DNA of 64,000 bases from Stenotrophomonas sp. UBA2629 (lineage in GTDB: Bacteria > Pseudomonadota > Gammaproteobacteria > Xanthomonadales > Xanthomonadaceae): NCBI GenBank assembly GCA_002359895.1, contig DEOB01000008.1, positions 147,928 through 211,927 of the forward strand, read 5' to 3'. The notes beneath the pieces are model-generated. The model was not told the origin of the DNA and did not search any database. It worked only from the letters and a program-made list of their open reading frames with translations. Positions 1 through 8,400 of the stretch are shown here, piece after piece (position 1 is the stretch's first letter; every line of letters starts with the position of its first letter). Both the position numbers and the translations under genes were made by a program.

Positions 1-2
1 AC

Positions 3-563
3 AACTCGCCCTATCAGGCGCGCTTGGTGCGTGACGGCAGCAGTTACAACGACGCCACCTGGCAGGCATGGGTGGACGAGCAGAAGGCTGAGGCCGTGCC
101 CGGCGCGGTGCATTTTGCCCAGCTGGCCGCGTCCAAGGGCGTGACCATGATCTACATCAGCAACCGCACCGCCGCGATGAAGGACGCCACCTTGGCCAAC
201 CTGCGCAAGGTCGGCTTCCCGGTGGCGGACGACAGCGTCTACCTGGGCCTGGGCACCGTGGTGCCGGGCTGCAGGCAGGTGGAAAGCGAAAAGGGCTGCC
301 GCCGCGAACTTGTGGCGCAGCACTACCGCGTGTTGATGCAGGTGGGTGACCAGTTCACCGATTTCCTGCAGGTCGAGGACAACACCCTGCCGGCGCGCGA
401 CGCGCTGCTGGACAAGTATCAGGATTGGCTCGGCTCGCGCTGGTGGATGCTGCCCAACCCCACCTACGGCGGCTGGGAAGGTGCGTCGTTCAACAACGCC
501 TGGTCGTTGCCGGCGGACAAGCGCAACGCCGCCAAGCGCGATGCGCTGAAGGTGGCCCGATGA
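3..563 (+). CDS. Acid phosphatase / 5'-nucleotidase, lipoprotein e(P4) family, 3' part
   Basis: The 5' end lies outside the window; the reading frame is open from base 3. The visible part begins NSPYQARLV, which in e(P4)-type HAD phosphatases directly follows the catalytic DxD motif; that motif would therefore lie just upstream of the window. Other family signatures are an IYISNR stretch (HAD motif II region, with the conserved Ser and Asn) and a late DALLDKYQDWLG-like helix followed by a WWMLPNPTYGGWE segment typical of the C-terminus. Enzymes of this class are periplasmic or outer-membrane lipoproteins that dephosphorylate nucleotides and other phosphomonoesters. The stop codon overlaps the pyrF start (ATGA), so the two are translationally coupled. 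Because the N-terminus is absent, the lipobox cannot be checked. Confidence 0.85.
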   Translation, partial: NSPYQARLVRDGSSYNDATWQAWVDEQKAEAVPGAVHFAQLAASKGVTMIYISNRTAAMKDATLANLRKVGFPVADDSVYLGLGTVVPGCRQVESEKGCRRELVAQHYRVLMQVGDQFTDFLQVEDNTLPARDALLDKYQDWLGSRWWMLPNPTYGGWEGASFNNAWSLPADKRNAAKRDALKVAR

Positions 564-1279
564 GCCGCGCTCCGCTGCCGCTGCGCAATGACGAGAAGCT
601 GATCTTCGCCCTGGACGTGCCCGGCAAGGCACAGGCCCTTGAATGGGTGGACCGCTTGGGCGATTCCGTGTCGTTCTACAAGATCGGCATGGAGCTGCTG
701 GCATCGGGCGAGTATTTCGACGTGCTGGACGCCCTGGCCAAGCGCGACAAACGCGTGTTTGTTGATCTGAAGTTCTTCGACATTCCCGCCACGATCGGCG
801 GCGTTATCCGCCGTTTGTCGCAGTGGCCGGTGAGCTACTGCACCATCCACGGCTGGCACCCGGCCATGATGGAAGCGGCCGCTGCGGCCAACACCTCGGA
901 CATGCGCCTGCTGGCCGTGACCGTGCTGACCTCGATGGGCCGTCCGGATCTGGCGCAGATGGGCATCGACCGCGAGCCGGTGGACGTGGTGGTCGAGCGC
1001 GCGCTGGCCGCGCAGCAGGCCGGCATCGACGGTGTCATCGCCTCCGGCCAGGAAGCTGCGCCCATCCGCGCCGCCACCGGCGCCGGTTTTTCCATCGTCT
1101 GCCCGGGCATCCGCCCCGGTGGGCCGGTGGGCGATGACCAACAGCGCACCGTGGGCGTGGCCGAGGCATTTGCCGACGGCGCCGACGCCATCGTGGTGGG
1201 CCGGCCGATCCGCCTGGCTGCAGATCCGCGCGCCGCTGCACGGTTGATCCAGCAGGAAATTTCCGATTCATTTAAATAA
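560..1279 (+). CDS. pyrF: Orotidine 5'-phosphate decarboxylase
   Basis: The 239-residue product catalyses the last step of UMP synthesis, decarboxylating OMP. The family catalytic pattern DxKxxD is visible as VDLKFFDIP (Asp69, Lys71, Asp74), with the substrate-contacting Asp19 (FALDVP) and Lys41 (FYKIG) ahead of it. The phosphate-binding end appears as CPGIRP and later VVGRPI. The ATG at 560 was chosen because it overlaps the TGA of the upstream phosphatase and because the conserved N-terminus (EKLIFALDVP) starts ten residues later; the frame stays open upstream but shows no family similarity. Length matches the family. Coupling to a nucleotide phosphatase gives a small pyrimidine and nucleotide theme. 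Confidence 0.97.
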   Translation: MSRAPLPLRNDEKLIFALDVPGKAQALEWVDRLGDSVSFYKIGMELLASGEYFDVLDALAKRDKRVFVDLKFFDIPATIGGVIRRLSQWPVSYCTIHGWHPAMMEAAAAANTSDMRLLAVTVLTSMGRPDLAQMGIDREPVDVVVERALAAQQAGIDGVIASGQEAAPIRAATGAGFSIVCPGIRPGGPVGDDQQRTVGVAEAFADGADAIVVGRPIRLAADPRAAARLIQQEISDSFK

Positions 1280-1287
1280 AATCAACA

Positions 1288-1310
1288 ACTTATGATGTTA
1301 TTCATAAAGT
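1288..1310. promoter_or_regulatory. Imperfect palindrome just upstream of a sigma70-like promoter
   Basis: TTATGA (1290-1295) and TCATAA (1302-1307) are perfect inverted arms separated by six bases; allowing one bulged base extends the match to ACTTATGA against TCATAAAGT. The element lies in an AT-rich stretch immediately before the -35 box at 1312. The position fits an activator or repressor operator, or an UP-like element. No binding protein can be named. Confidence 0.4.
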
Positions 1311-1311
1311 G

Positions 1312-1340
1312 TTGCTTTAACTGAATCGGGCGCGTAGGCT
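1312..1340 (+). promoter_or_regulatory. Candidate sigma70-type promoter for a small RNA
   Basis: TTGCTT at 1312-1317 and TAGGCT at 1335-1340 are separated by exactly 17 bases, and the flank upstream is AT-rich in an otherwise GC-rich chromosome. Initiation would be expected near 1347-1348, about 95 bases before a strong poly-T stretch. No gene start lies close enough downstream for this to be a conventional mRNA promoter; the next start codon is at 1624. Confidence 0.5.
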
Positions 1341-1347
1341 AGCCCTC

Positions 1348-1442
1348 GTCCGGCGCTGCCGGCGATGCGTCAAACCAGTCCACCGGCCCTGTGCCGGCTT
1401 GAGGAGGTCTGTCACCGGCAACGGGGCGGCCTCTTTTTTTTT
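1348..1442 (+). ncRNA. Candidate small non-coding RNA, about 95 nt
   Basis: The predicted transcript runs from the promoter at 1312-1340 to a nine-T run. It folds into two short hairpins with the same stem sequence, CCGGC/GCCGG, at 1350-1362 and 1383-1397, and a terminator hairpin at 1404-1433. The single-stranded part between the second and third hairpins carries GAGGAGG, which could pair with or mimic a ribosome binding site, or serve as a GGA-type RNA-binding-protein site. No open reading frame of note lies within it. The alternative is an attenuated leader for the lipoprotein gene 180 bases further on. I do not recognise a named family. Confidence 0.5.
1404..1442 (+). terminator. Rho-independent terminator ending the candidate sRNA
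   Basis: GAGGTC (1404-1409) pairs with GGCCTC (1428-1433) through six pairs including one G-U, and is followed at once by nine T residues (1434-1442). Confidence 0.6.
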
Positions 1443-1443
1443 G

Positions 1444-1464
1444 GGCCTTTTGTAATTAAAGGCC
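1444..1464. repeat. Perfect 7-bp inverted repeat with AT-rich loop
   Basis: GGCCTTT (1444-1450) and AAAGGCC (1458-1464) flank a seven-base loop, directly after the poly-T run. It could be a second terminator stem for the opposite strand, or an operator for the lipoprotein-plsB unit downstream. The rest of the gap to 1623 shows no further signal that I can support. Confidence 0.45.
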
Positions 1465-1623
1465 GCACTTTGGGCTACGCCTGAGTGGCGGGCCGCAAGA
1501 AGCGCTGTGGCAGAAGGACGCCCTGCCGTGCACAGCGCGCGCTTCCACCGTGACGGCCATGCTTGCCGCTGTCATCGGGCTGGCCTCAAGATGCCCGCAG
1601 CCTTTGGGGAGGACCGCCGCGCC

Positions 1624-2598
1624 ATGCCACGACGTTCATTACGAGCCTGCCACCACGTGCTGCTGTTTTCGCTGTGTGCGACGGCGTTGCTGGCCGGCTG
1701 CAAGCGCGACGCCGAACCTCTGCCGGGCGCCGCCACCGAGCCGGCTGCGGCGGTGCGGCAGCTGGCCAAACATCTGCAGGACAACGACCTGGTGGGTTAT
1801 GCCCGTGCGGCGGTGCCACCTGCGCAGTACGCCGAGCTGGAGGCCGCCTGGGCACAGGGCCACAGCCGTTGGCCGCTGACCGAACTGCCGCTGGATGAAA
1901 AGCTGCCAGGCCTGCTGGCGACGCTGTCGGAAAAGAACGCCGAGCAGCAGTTGCAACGTGCCTTCAAGGCACAGCTGGAAGGCCAGGCGGCCAGCGTGCG
2001 GCAGGCGGCGCATTCGCTGGAGCTGTTCGGCGTGCAGTACATCACCCACCAGGGCGATTACAGCCCCGCCGAGCGCGAGCACTACGTGCAACTGGTCAGC
2101 GCGCTCAGCGCCTGGGCGCAGGCCGCGCCGCTGTCCGACCCCAAGCTGGCCAAGACCAATATCGGCCTGCTGACCACTGCCGCCCGCGCCACCCGGCTGT
2201 CGGGCGAAGAAGCCTTCCAGGCCGCCGGCATGACCGCCAGCCTGCAGCAGCTGGTGCCATTTGCGGTCGCCATCAAGCAGGTGCTGGCCAGTTATGGGCT
2301 GGTGCTGGATGAGAGTGTCAGCCAGATGCGCACCGGCCTGATTTCCCAGAACGGCGACAACGCCGTCGTGCGTGTGCAATACCCGCTGGCCGGCAAAGAG
2401 GTGGATCTGCAGCTCACCTTGCTGCGGCGGGACAAGCGCTGGTACCCGGCGCGCACCTTGAACGAGGTGGATGCCCTGCTGGCAACCGCCCGCGCGGCCG
2501 AACAGGCAAAAGCCCAGGCGGCGGCCGCTGAAGCCGCCCTTTCCGATGTTCCGGCGCAGGACGCCCCGGGCAACGCGGATGCGGCAGCTAAGCCATAA
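1624..2598 (+). CDS. Predicted lipoprotein of unknown function upstream of plsB
   Basis: The 324-residue product starts with MPRRSLRACHHVLLF and has a lipobox ALLAGC with the modified Cys at position 26, so it should be a lipoprotein. The frame is open further upstream (to about 1507), but those residues do not resemble a signal peptide, so 1624 is preferred. The mature part is Ala/Leu/Gln-rich and mostly helical, ending in an Ala-rich tail (EQAKAQAAAAEAALSD). No enzyme motif is visible. The stop overlaps the next start (TAATG), so it is coupled to plsB and may have a role tied to the envelope or to phospholipid synthesis; that link is inference from position only. Confidence 0.8.
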   Translation: MPRRSLRACHHVLLFSLCATALLAGCKRDAEPLPGAATEPAAAVRQLAKHLQDNDLVGYARAAVPPAQYAELEAAWAQGHSRWPLTELPLDEKLPGLLATLSEKNAEQQLQRAFKAQLEGQAASVRQAAHSLELFGVQYITHQGDYSPAEREHYVQLVSALSAWAQAAPLSDPKLAKTNIGLLTTAARATRLSGEEAFQAAGMTASLQQLVPFAVAIKQVLASYGLVLDESVSQMRTGLISQNGDNAVVRVQYPLAGKEVDLQLTLLRRDKRWYPARTLNEVDALLATARAAEQAKAQAAAAEAALSDVPAQDAPGNADAAAKP

Positions 2599-5228
2599 TG
2601 CCGCCGATGTCGAAACAGAAATCCCAGCCCGACCAGGGCGAACTGCTGCCGCCGGACGACGCCAACGCGTCGGCCGCCACCCCTGCTGCCATCGTGCCGG
2701 GCCATGCCGCGCGCGCGCCGCAAGCCCGCCCCGGTCGCCGCCCGCTGTGGGCGCGTCTGCTTGGCAGGCTCATCGAGCCGTGGCTGGGCCTGAAGATCGA
2801 ACCTGAGCAGGCCGGCGAATACGACGATGGCCGCCCGGTGGTGTACGTGTTGGAAGACTACGGTCTGTCCAATGCCCTCATTCTGGACAAGGCCTGCCGC
2901 GATGCCGGCCTGCCTTCGCCGCTGGTGCCGTTGGCCGGCGACCCCACCGGGCGCAAGCGCGCCTACGTGGCGTTGTCGCGGCGCTCCAGCAACAGCGCGC
3001 TGATCCCCGAACAGCGTGGCGCCAAGACCCACTCCGACTCGCTGGCCAAGCTGCTGCAGGCGCACCGCGCCAACCCGGCGCTGGATATCCACCTGGTGCC
3101 GGTGTCGATCTTTGTCGGCCGCGCGCCGGACAAGCAGAGCGGCTGGTTCGCGGTGCTGTTTTCGGAAAACTGGGCGCTGGTCGGCCGCTTCCGCCGCCTG
3201 CTGGCGGTGCTGCTGAACGGCCGCGACACCATCGTCCGCTTCGCCCCGCCGGTGTCGCTGCGCAACACCGTGGACGAGGGCCTGGAGCCCGAGCGCACCG
3301 TGCGCAAGCTGCAGCGTGTGCTGCGTACCCACTTCCGCCGTATCCGCGAATCCATCATCGGCCCGGATCTGTCCACCCGCCGCCTGCTGGTGGACAAGGT
3401 ACTGGCGTCCGATTCGGTGCGCGAGGCCATTGCCTCGCAGGCCAAGCGCGACAACTCCAAAACCACCGACGCCTGGAAAAAGGCGCAGGGCTACGCCTGG
3501 GAAATTGCCGCCGATTACTCCACCCCGGTGGTGCGCTCGGCCAGCTTCATGCTCAGCCACGTCTGGAACCGCATCTACGCCGGCGTGCTGGTGCATCACC
3601 TGGACAAGTTCAAGGAAGCCGCGCCCGGCCACGAAATCGTCTACGTGCCCAGCCACCGCAGCCACATGGACTACCTGCTGCTGAGCTACCTGCTGTACGA
3701 CCGTGGCATCGTGCCGCCGCACATCGTGGCGGGCATCAACCTCAACCTGCCGGTGGTCGGCACGCTGCTGCGCAAGGGCGGCGCGTTCTTCATCCGCCGC
3801 TCGATCAAGGGCAACGCGTTGTATTCGGCGGTGCTCAGCGAGTACGTGGCGCAGCTGGTGGCCGGCGGTTACTCGATTGAATACTTCGTCGAAGGCGGGC
3901 GTTCGCGCACCGGCCGTCTGCTGCAGCCCAAGGGCGGCATGATCTCGATGACGCTGCGCGCGTTCCTGCGCCAGCCCCGCAAACCGGTGCTGTTCCAGCC
4001 CATCTACATCGGCTACGAAAAGCTGATGGAGGGCAACAGCTATCTGGACGAACTCACCGGCCGGCCGAAGGAAAAGGAATCCATCTGGGCGCTGCTGTGG
4101 GGCATCCCCAAGGTGCTCAAGCAGAACTACGGCCAGGTGGTGGTGAACTTCGGTGAGCCCATCGCGCTGAACGACGTACTGGCGCAGAAGGCGCCGGAAT
4201 GGAATGGCCAGCCGATCGCCGAGGACGAAAAGCCGAGCTGGCTATCGGGCACGGTGGATACCTTGGCCGACCAGATCCAGGAGCGCATCAACGCCGCCGC
4301 CGACGTCAACCCGATCAACCTGCTGGCGCTGGCGCTGCTGTCCACGCCCAAGCACGCCATGGGCGAAGCCGACCTCATCGCGCAGATCGAGCTGAGCAAG
4401 AAGCTGCTGGTGGAAATGCCGTACTCCGACCGCGTAACGGTCACCCCGCATTCGCCCGAGCGCATCATTGCCCACGCCGAGGAAATCAACGTCCTCACCC
4501 GCATCAAGCACCCGCTGGGCGACGTGCTGAGTGTCAGCGGCGACACCGCCGTGCTGCTGAGCTACTTCCGCAACAACGTGCTGCATCTGTTCACGGCCTC
4601 GTCGTGGGTGGCGTGCTGCTTCCAGAACAACCGCCGCATGAGCCGTGGCGGCCTGCTGCGGTTGGGTCGGGGCTTGTACCCGTTCCTGCAGGCGGAGTTG
4701 TTCCTGCCGTGGAACGAGGACGAGTTTGCCGCGCGCATCGACCAGACCATCAACGTGTTCGTGCGCGAAGGCTTGCTGCAGCATGTTGGTGAAGATGACG
4801 GCGGCATGCTGGCACGTAGCACCGGCCAGACCGACGAAGTGTTCCGCCTGCGCGCCATCGGCCACTCGTTGCAGCAGGCGTTCGAGCGCTATTACATCGC
4901 CATTGCCGTGCTGGTGAAGAACGGCCCGGGCACACTGGGCGCCGCCGAACTGGAGAGCCTGTGCCAACAGGCCGCGCAGCGTTTGAGCCTGCTGTACGCA
5001 CCGGCTGCGCCGGAGTTCTTTGATAAATCGCTGTTCCGTGGCTTCATCCAGAAGATGCGCGAGCTGCGCCTGGTGTGGCCGGATGAAAACAGCAAGCTGT
5101 TGTTCGACGACCGCCTCGATGCCTGGGCCAAGGACGCCAAGTTCATCCTCGGCCGCGAACTGCGCCACACCATCGAACGCGTGAGCCCGGAAGCGGTGAA
5201 GCCGGTGGAGCCGCCAAGCGCGGTGTGA
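2598..5228 (+). CDS. plsB: Glycerol-3-phosphate 1-O-acyltransferase
   Basis: An 876-residue enzyme of the inner membrane that adds the first acyl chain to sn-glycerol 3-phosphate. The four acyltransferase blocks are present in order: block I HRSHMD (His353 and Asp358, the catalytic HX4D pair), block II GAFFIRRS, block III EGGRSRTGR (residues 432-440, glycerol-3-phosphate binding) and block IV QPIYIGYEKL. Length is somewhat over the E. coli enzyme, mainly from a polar N-terminal extension of about 60 residues. The first ATG overlaps the upstream stop; a second ATG three codons later (2607) is an equally possible start. A long-stem terminator follows the gene. Confidence 0.96.
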   Translation: MPPMSKQKSQPDQGELLPPDDANASAATPAAIVPGHAARAPQARPGRRPLWARLLGRLIEPWLGLKIEPEQAGEYDDGRPVVYVLEDYGLSNALILDKACRDAGLPSPLVPLAGDPTGRKRAYVALSRRSSNSALIPEQRGAKTHSDSLAKLLQAHRANPALDIHLVPVSIFVGRAPDKQSGWFAVLFSENWALVGRFRRLLAVLLNGRDTIVRFAPPVSLRNTVDEGLEPERTVRKLQRVLRTHFRRIRESIIGPDLSTRRLLVDKVLASDSVREAIASQAKRDNSKTTDAWKKAQGYAWEIAADYSTPVVRSASFMLSHVWNRIYAGVLVHHLDKFKEAAPGHEIVYVPSHRSHMDYLLLSYLLYDRGIVPPHIVAGINLNLPVVGTLLRKGGAFFIRRSIKGNALYSAVLSEYVAQLVAGGYSIEYFVEGGRSRTGRLLQPKGGMISMTLRAFLRQPRKPVLFQPIYIGYEKLMEGNSYLDELTGRPKEKESIWALLWGIPKVLKQNYGQVVVNFGEPIALNDVLAQKAPEWNGQPIAEDEKPSWLSGTVDTLADQIQERINAAADVNPINLLALALLSTPKHAMGEADLIAQIELSKKLLVEMPYSDRVTVTPHSPERIIAHAEEINVLTRIKHPLGDVLSVSGDTAVLLSYFRNNVLHLFTASSWVACCFQNNRRMSRGGLLRLGRGLYPFLQAELFLPWNEDEFAARIDQTINVFVREGLLQHVGEDDGGMLARSTGQTDEVFRLRAIGHSLQQAFERYYIAIAVLVKNGPGTLGAAELESLCQQAAQRLSLLYAPAAPEFFDKSLFRGFIQKMRELRLVWPDENSKLLFDDRLDAWAKDAKFILGRELRHTIERVSPEAVKPVEPPSAV

Positions 5229-5278
5229 ATGCCGCATAGCCACTGAGCTGGCGGCGCCTGCCAAACCGGTCAATCAAT

Positions 5279-5325
5279 CGACCCGATATCGCCACTTGCA
5301 CGGCGATATCGGGTCGCGTTGTTTT
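5279..5325. terminator. Long-stem terminator between convergent plsB and the autotransporter gene
   Basis: A perfect 15-bp stem, CGACCCGATATCGCC (5279-5293) against its complement at 5302-5316, with an eight-base loop, is followed by CGTTGTTTT. It lies 50 bases after plsB and 85 bases from the end of the minus-strand autotransporter gene, so the stem could serve both, although the T-rich tail favours the plus strand. Confidence 0.75.
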
Positions 5326-5409
5326 GGAACTTTGTACTTATCTGAAGGCAAGCAGCGCCATCCATGGCGCAGTTGCAGGTGCACGTCGCAGGCTCAGAGG
5401 ATCGTCGCC

Positions 5410-8400
5410 TCACCAACCCCAGCGCAGGCCCACGCGGCCATTCAAGCCGTTGGTGCCGCTGCCGAAGTCCGAGCCTGCACGCAGGAACACTTCGGTCTTT
5501 CCGGCAATCAAGGTCAGCGATGCTTCTGCGCGGGTAAAGCTGCCATGCGGACGATCAACGGCCGCACTGTGTTGGTTGCCCAGTTGCAGCGTGGTGCCGT
5601 TGCGGCCCCGGTGTTCGTCCACCGCATACACGCCGATGCTGGGGATCAACGTGGCACCGCTGATCACCGTGCTGCCGCCCAAGCGCAGGCCCGCGCGCGT
5701 CTGCACGCTGGTGGCGTCATCGAACGAGGCATTCACCTGGTGGGACCGGAAGTCGTCAATGCTTGCCTTCACCCAACTGGCGCCCAGCAACGGCTCAATC
5801 CAGAAGCGTTGCCCGAAGCGCAGGCCGACATCCAACCGCGCGCCATAGGTACGGCCATCCACATCGCCGTTGAGATTGGCATCGCGGCTTTGCAGGTCAC
5901 CATTGAACTGATCCACCTTGGCCAGGGCCTGAGCAAAAAAGTAGCCCCGCTCCAGCGCGCCATAGAGGCCCACGTTGCTGCCTTTCAGTTCGTACTTGCC
6001 GGCGCTGCGGGTGAAATCCAACGAATAACGGACATGGCCGACGGTCACGCCAAGCAAGGTGCTGTTGCGGCCGCCGTTTGACCACACGCGGTCATAACCC
6101 GCCTGCAGGCCGGTCCAGCCACTTTCGGTGGACATGTCCTGCTCGACGTTGCCGCCGCCGAGATTGAAGGCGCCTTTGTTCCTGAAATCCAAGCCGCCGG
6201 CATGGCCGACCACCCACACGCCATCGGTTGCGCTGCCACTGGCAGTGCGGGCGGCGTCGCGCGCTGCCACCATCCGCGTCATCCACGCCTCCGTGGATTT
6301 GAACCAGAAGTCCTGCGCGGCCGCGCCTGCTTTGATCAACTCGAATGACGCTGCACCCGGCAATGCCTTCACCACGAATTGATTGGTTGCAGCATCAAAC
6401 TCCATGCCATATGCAACCAGCCCTTGCCCGGCATTGTCCATTGCCAGAGTGAACTCCGAGCCGCTCAATGGCTTGTCCGACTGGATGATCGAGATGCCCT
6501 GCGGATTGAACCCCGTGCCGCTGGAGGCGTCGCTGATGCGGATCACCGACGCGCCCTGTACCTGGCTGACGGCCAGTGCGTCGCTGGTGCCGGAGGCGAA
6601 ATCCACGTCCACCAGAATCTGGCTGCCCTGTGCACCGATGTAGGTGGTGCCGGGCATGTCCAGGCGGTCGCCGGTCACACCGTTGACCAGGTCGACCGTG
6701 CCGTCGTTGACGAACGTGGTGAGGTTGTTGAGCGCGGCGTTGCTGCCGCTGCTGGCATCGACAAGGCCGGTGTTGACCAAGCGGTTGTTGCCGCCGCCGA
6801 AATCACTGGTGCCTGTGGCAACCCATGTACCGATGTTGTTGAACACATCGTCGCCATCGGTGAGCTGGATCGAACCGATGATGGTGTTGCTGTAGTTGTT
6901 GATGGTGGCTGCGCCCCCACTGATCGACAGCGCATCGCCGAGCGTGCCGACAATCTCACCACGGATGTTCACGGTGCTGCCGTCCAATGAATGCAACCGT
7001 GCGCCGCCGTGCACGACCTGGCCTGCGGCCACATCCAGCACGATGTCGCTGGCGTTGGCGGTTGCATCGATTGCCCAGCCGTTGGCCGATGCCACCCGGC
7101 CGTCTGCCTGGATATGGATGCGCCCCGTCTGCGATGTCACCACCACGCCACCGCTGCCCTCACCGTTGGCCTGTACGCTGCCGGTGCGCAGGTTTACGTC
7201 GGCATCAAGAGCGTGGACTTCGATGCCGTTGGCCTGTGCACCGGTGGTGGTGGTGCGTGTTGCGGCCATGTTGATGGTGCCGCCGGCTGCGATGTTTTCC
7301 ACCACGATGCCGTGCGCGGCATCACCGGCGGTGGAGATCTCACCGCTGCTCAGTTGTACCGTGGCGGCACCGTTGACGCGGATGCCGATGGCGCCTTCGC
7401 CCAGGGTACGCACGCTGCCACTTTCCACCTGTGCCGCGCCGCTGCCGGCCTCGGCCAGAATGCCGTAGGAAACCCCGGTATTGCCAGCAGCATAGGTGTG
7501 CGCGCCGCCTTCGGTGATGACCGACTGCGAGCGCACCGTCACGCCGTTTGCGCCGCGCGCCAGAATGCCGTGTGCGTTGTCGCCGGTGGTGTGGGAGGTG
7601 CTGCTCACCACCGACGTGTTGCCCTGCGCGCTGACCGCATAGATGCCGTGCGAATTGAGGCCATTGGTCGTCACCGCACCGCTTTCAACCTCCACTGCCG
7701 CCGTGCCGGTGGAGCGCGCGAACACGCCGATGGCGTAGTCACCGCTGGTCTGTACCTGCTCGCTGTTTACCGACACCGTGCCGCTGCCGCTGGTATTGGC
7801 ATAGATGCCGTACGCGCCATCGCCGTGGGTGCGGATGCTGCCGCTGTTGACCGTGGTGGTGCCGGCAGCATTGGCCGCGCCCCAGCCGGTTTCCGCGCCC
7901 AAGCCGTAGGCGGCTTCTCCCCAGGTTTCGATGCTGTCGCTGGTCACCGACACCGAGCCCAGGTTGCTGCTGGCCCAGATGCCCGCGCCGGCAACGCCGT
8001 TGAGATCACCGTGCTCGGCATTGTCCTGCGGAAACGCACCGGCATAAGCGGACGTCACCGTCTGCGAGCGTATGGCGATGTTGCCTTCGCCTGAGAGCAC
8101 GAGGATGCCGTTGGCACCTTCGCCGGAAATGGAAACGGTGTCGCTGTCGATGGACACATCCGCATTTCCGTTTGTGATGCGGATACCGTCGGCGTAGTGG
8201 CCGAGGGTAGTCACCGAGCGACTGATGACCTCGATGGCGCCGTCGTCTGCGATGCCGGTGATGGCGATGCCGTCGGCGAAATCACCGCCGGTGCTCACCT
8301 CGCCACTGTCGACGAATGCGCTGGCGCCACTGGCGACGCGAATGCCCAGCGCATGTTCACCGAGCGTGGTGACGCTGCCGCTTTCCACGCGCGCCAGGCC

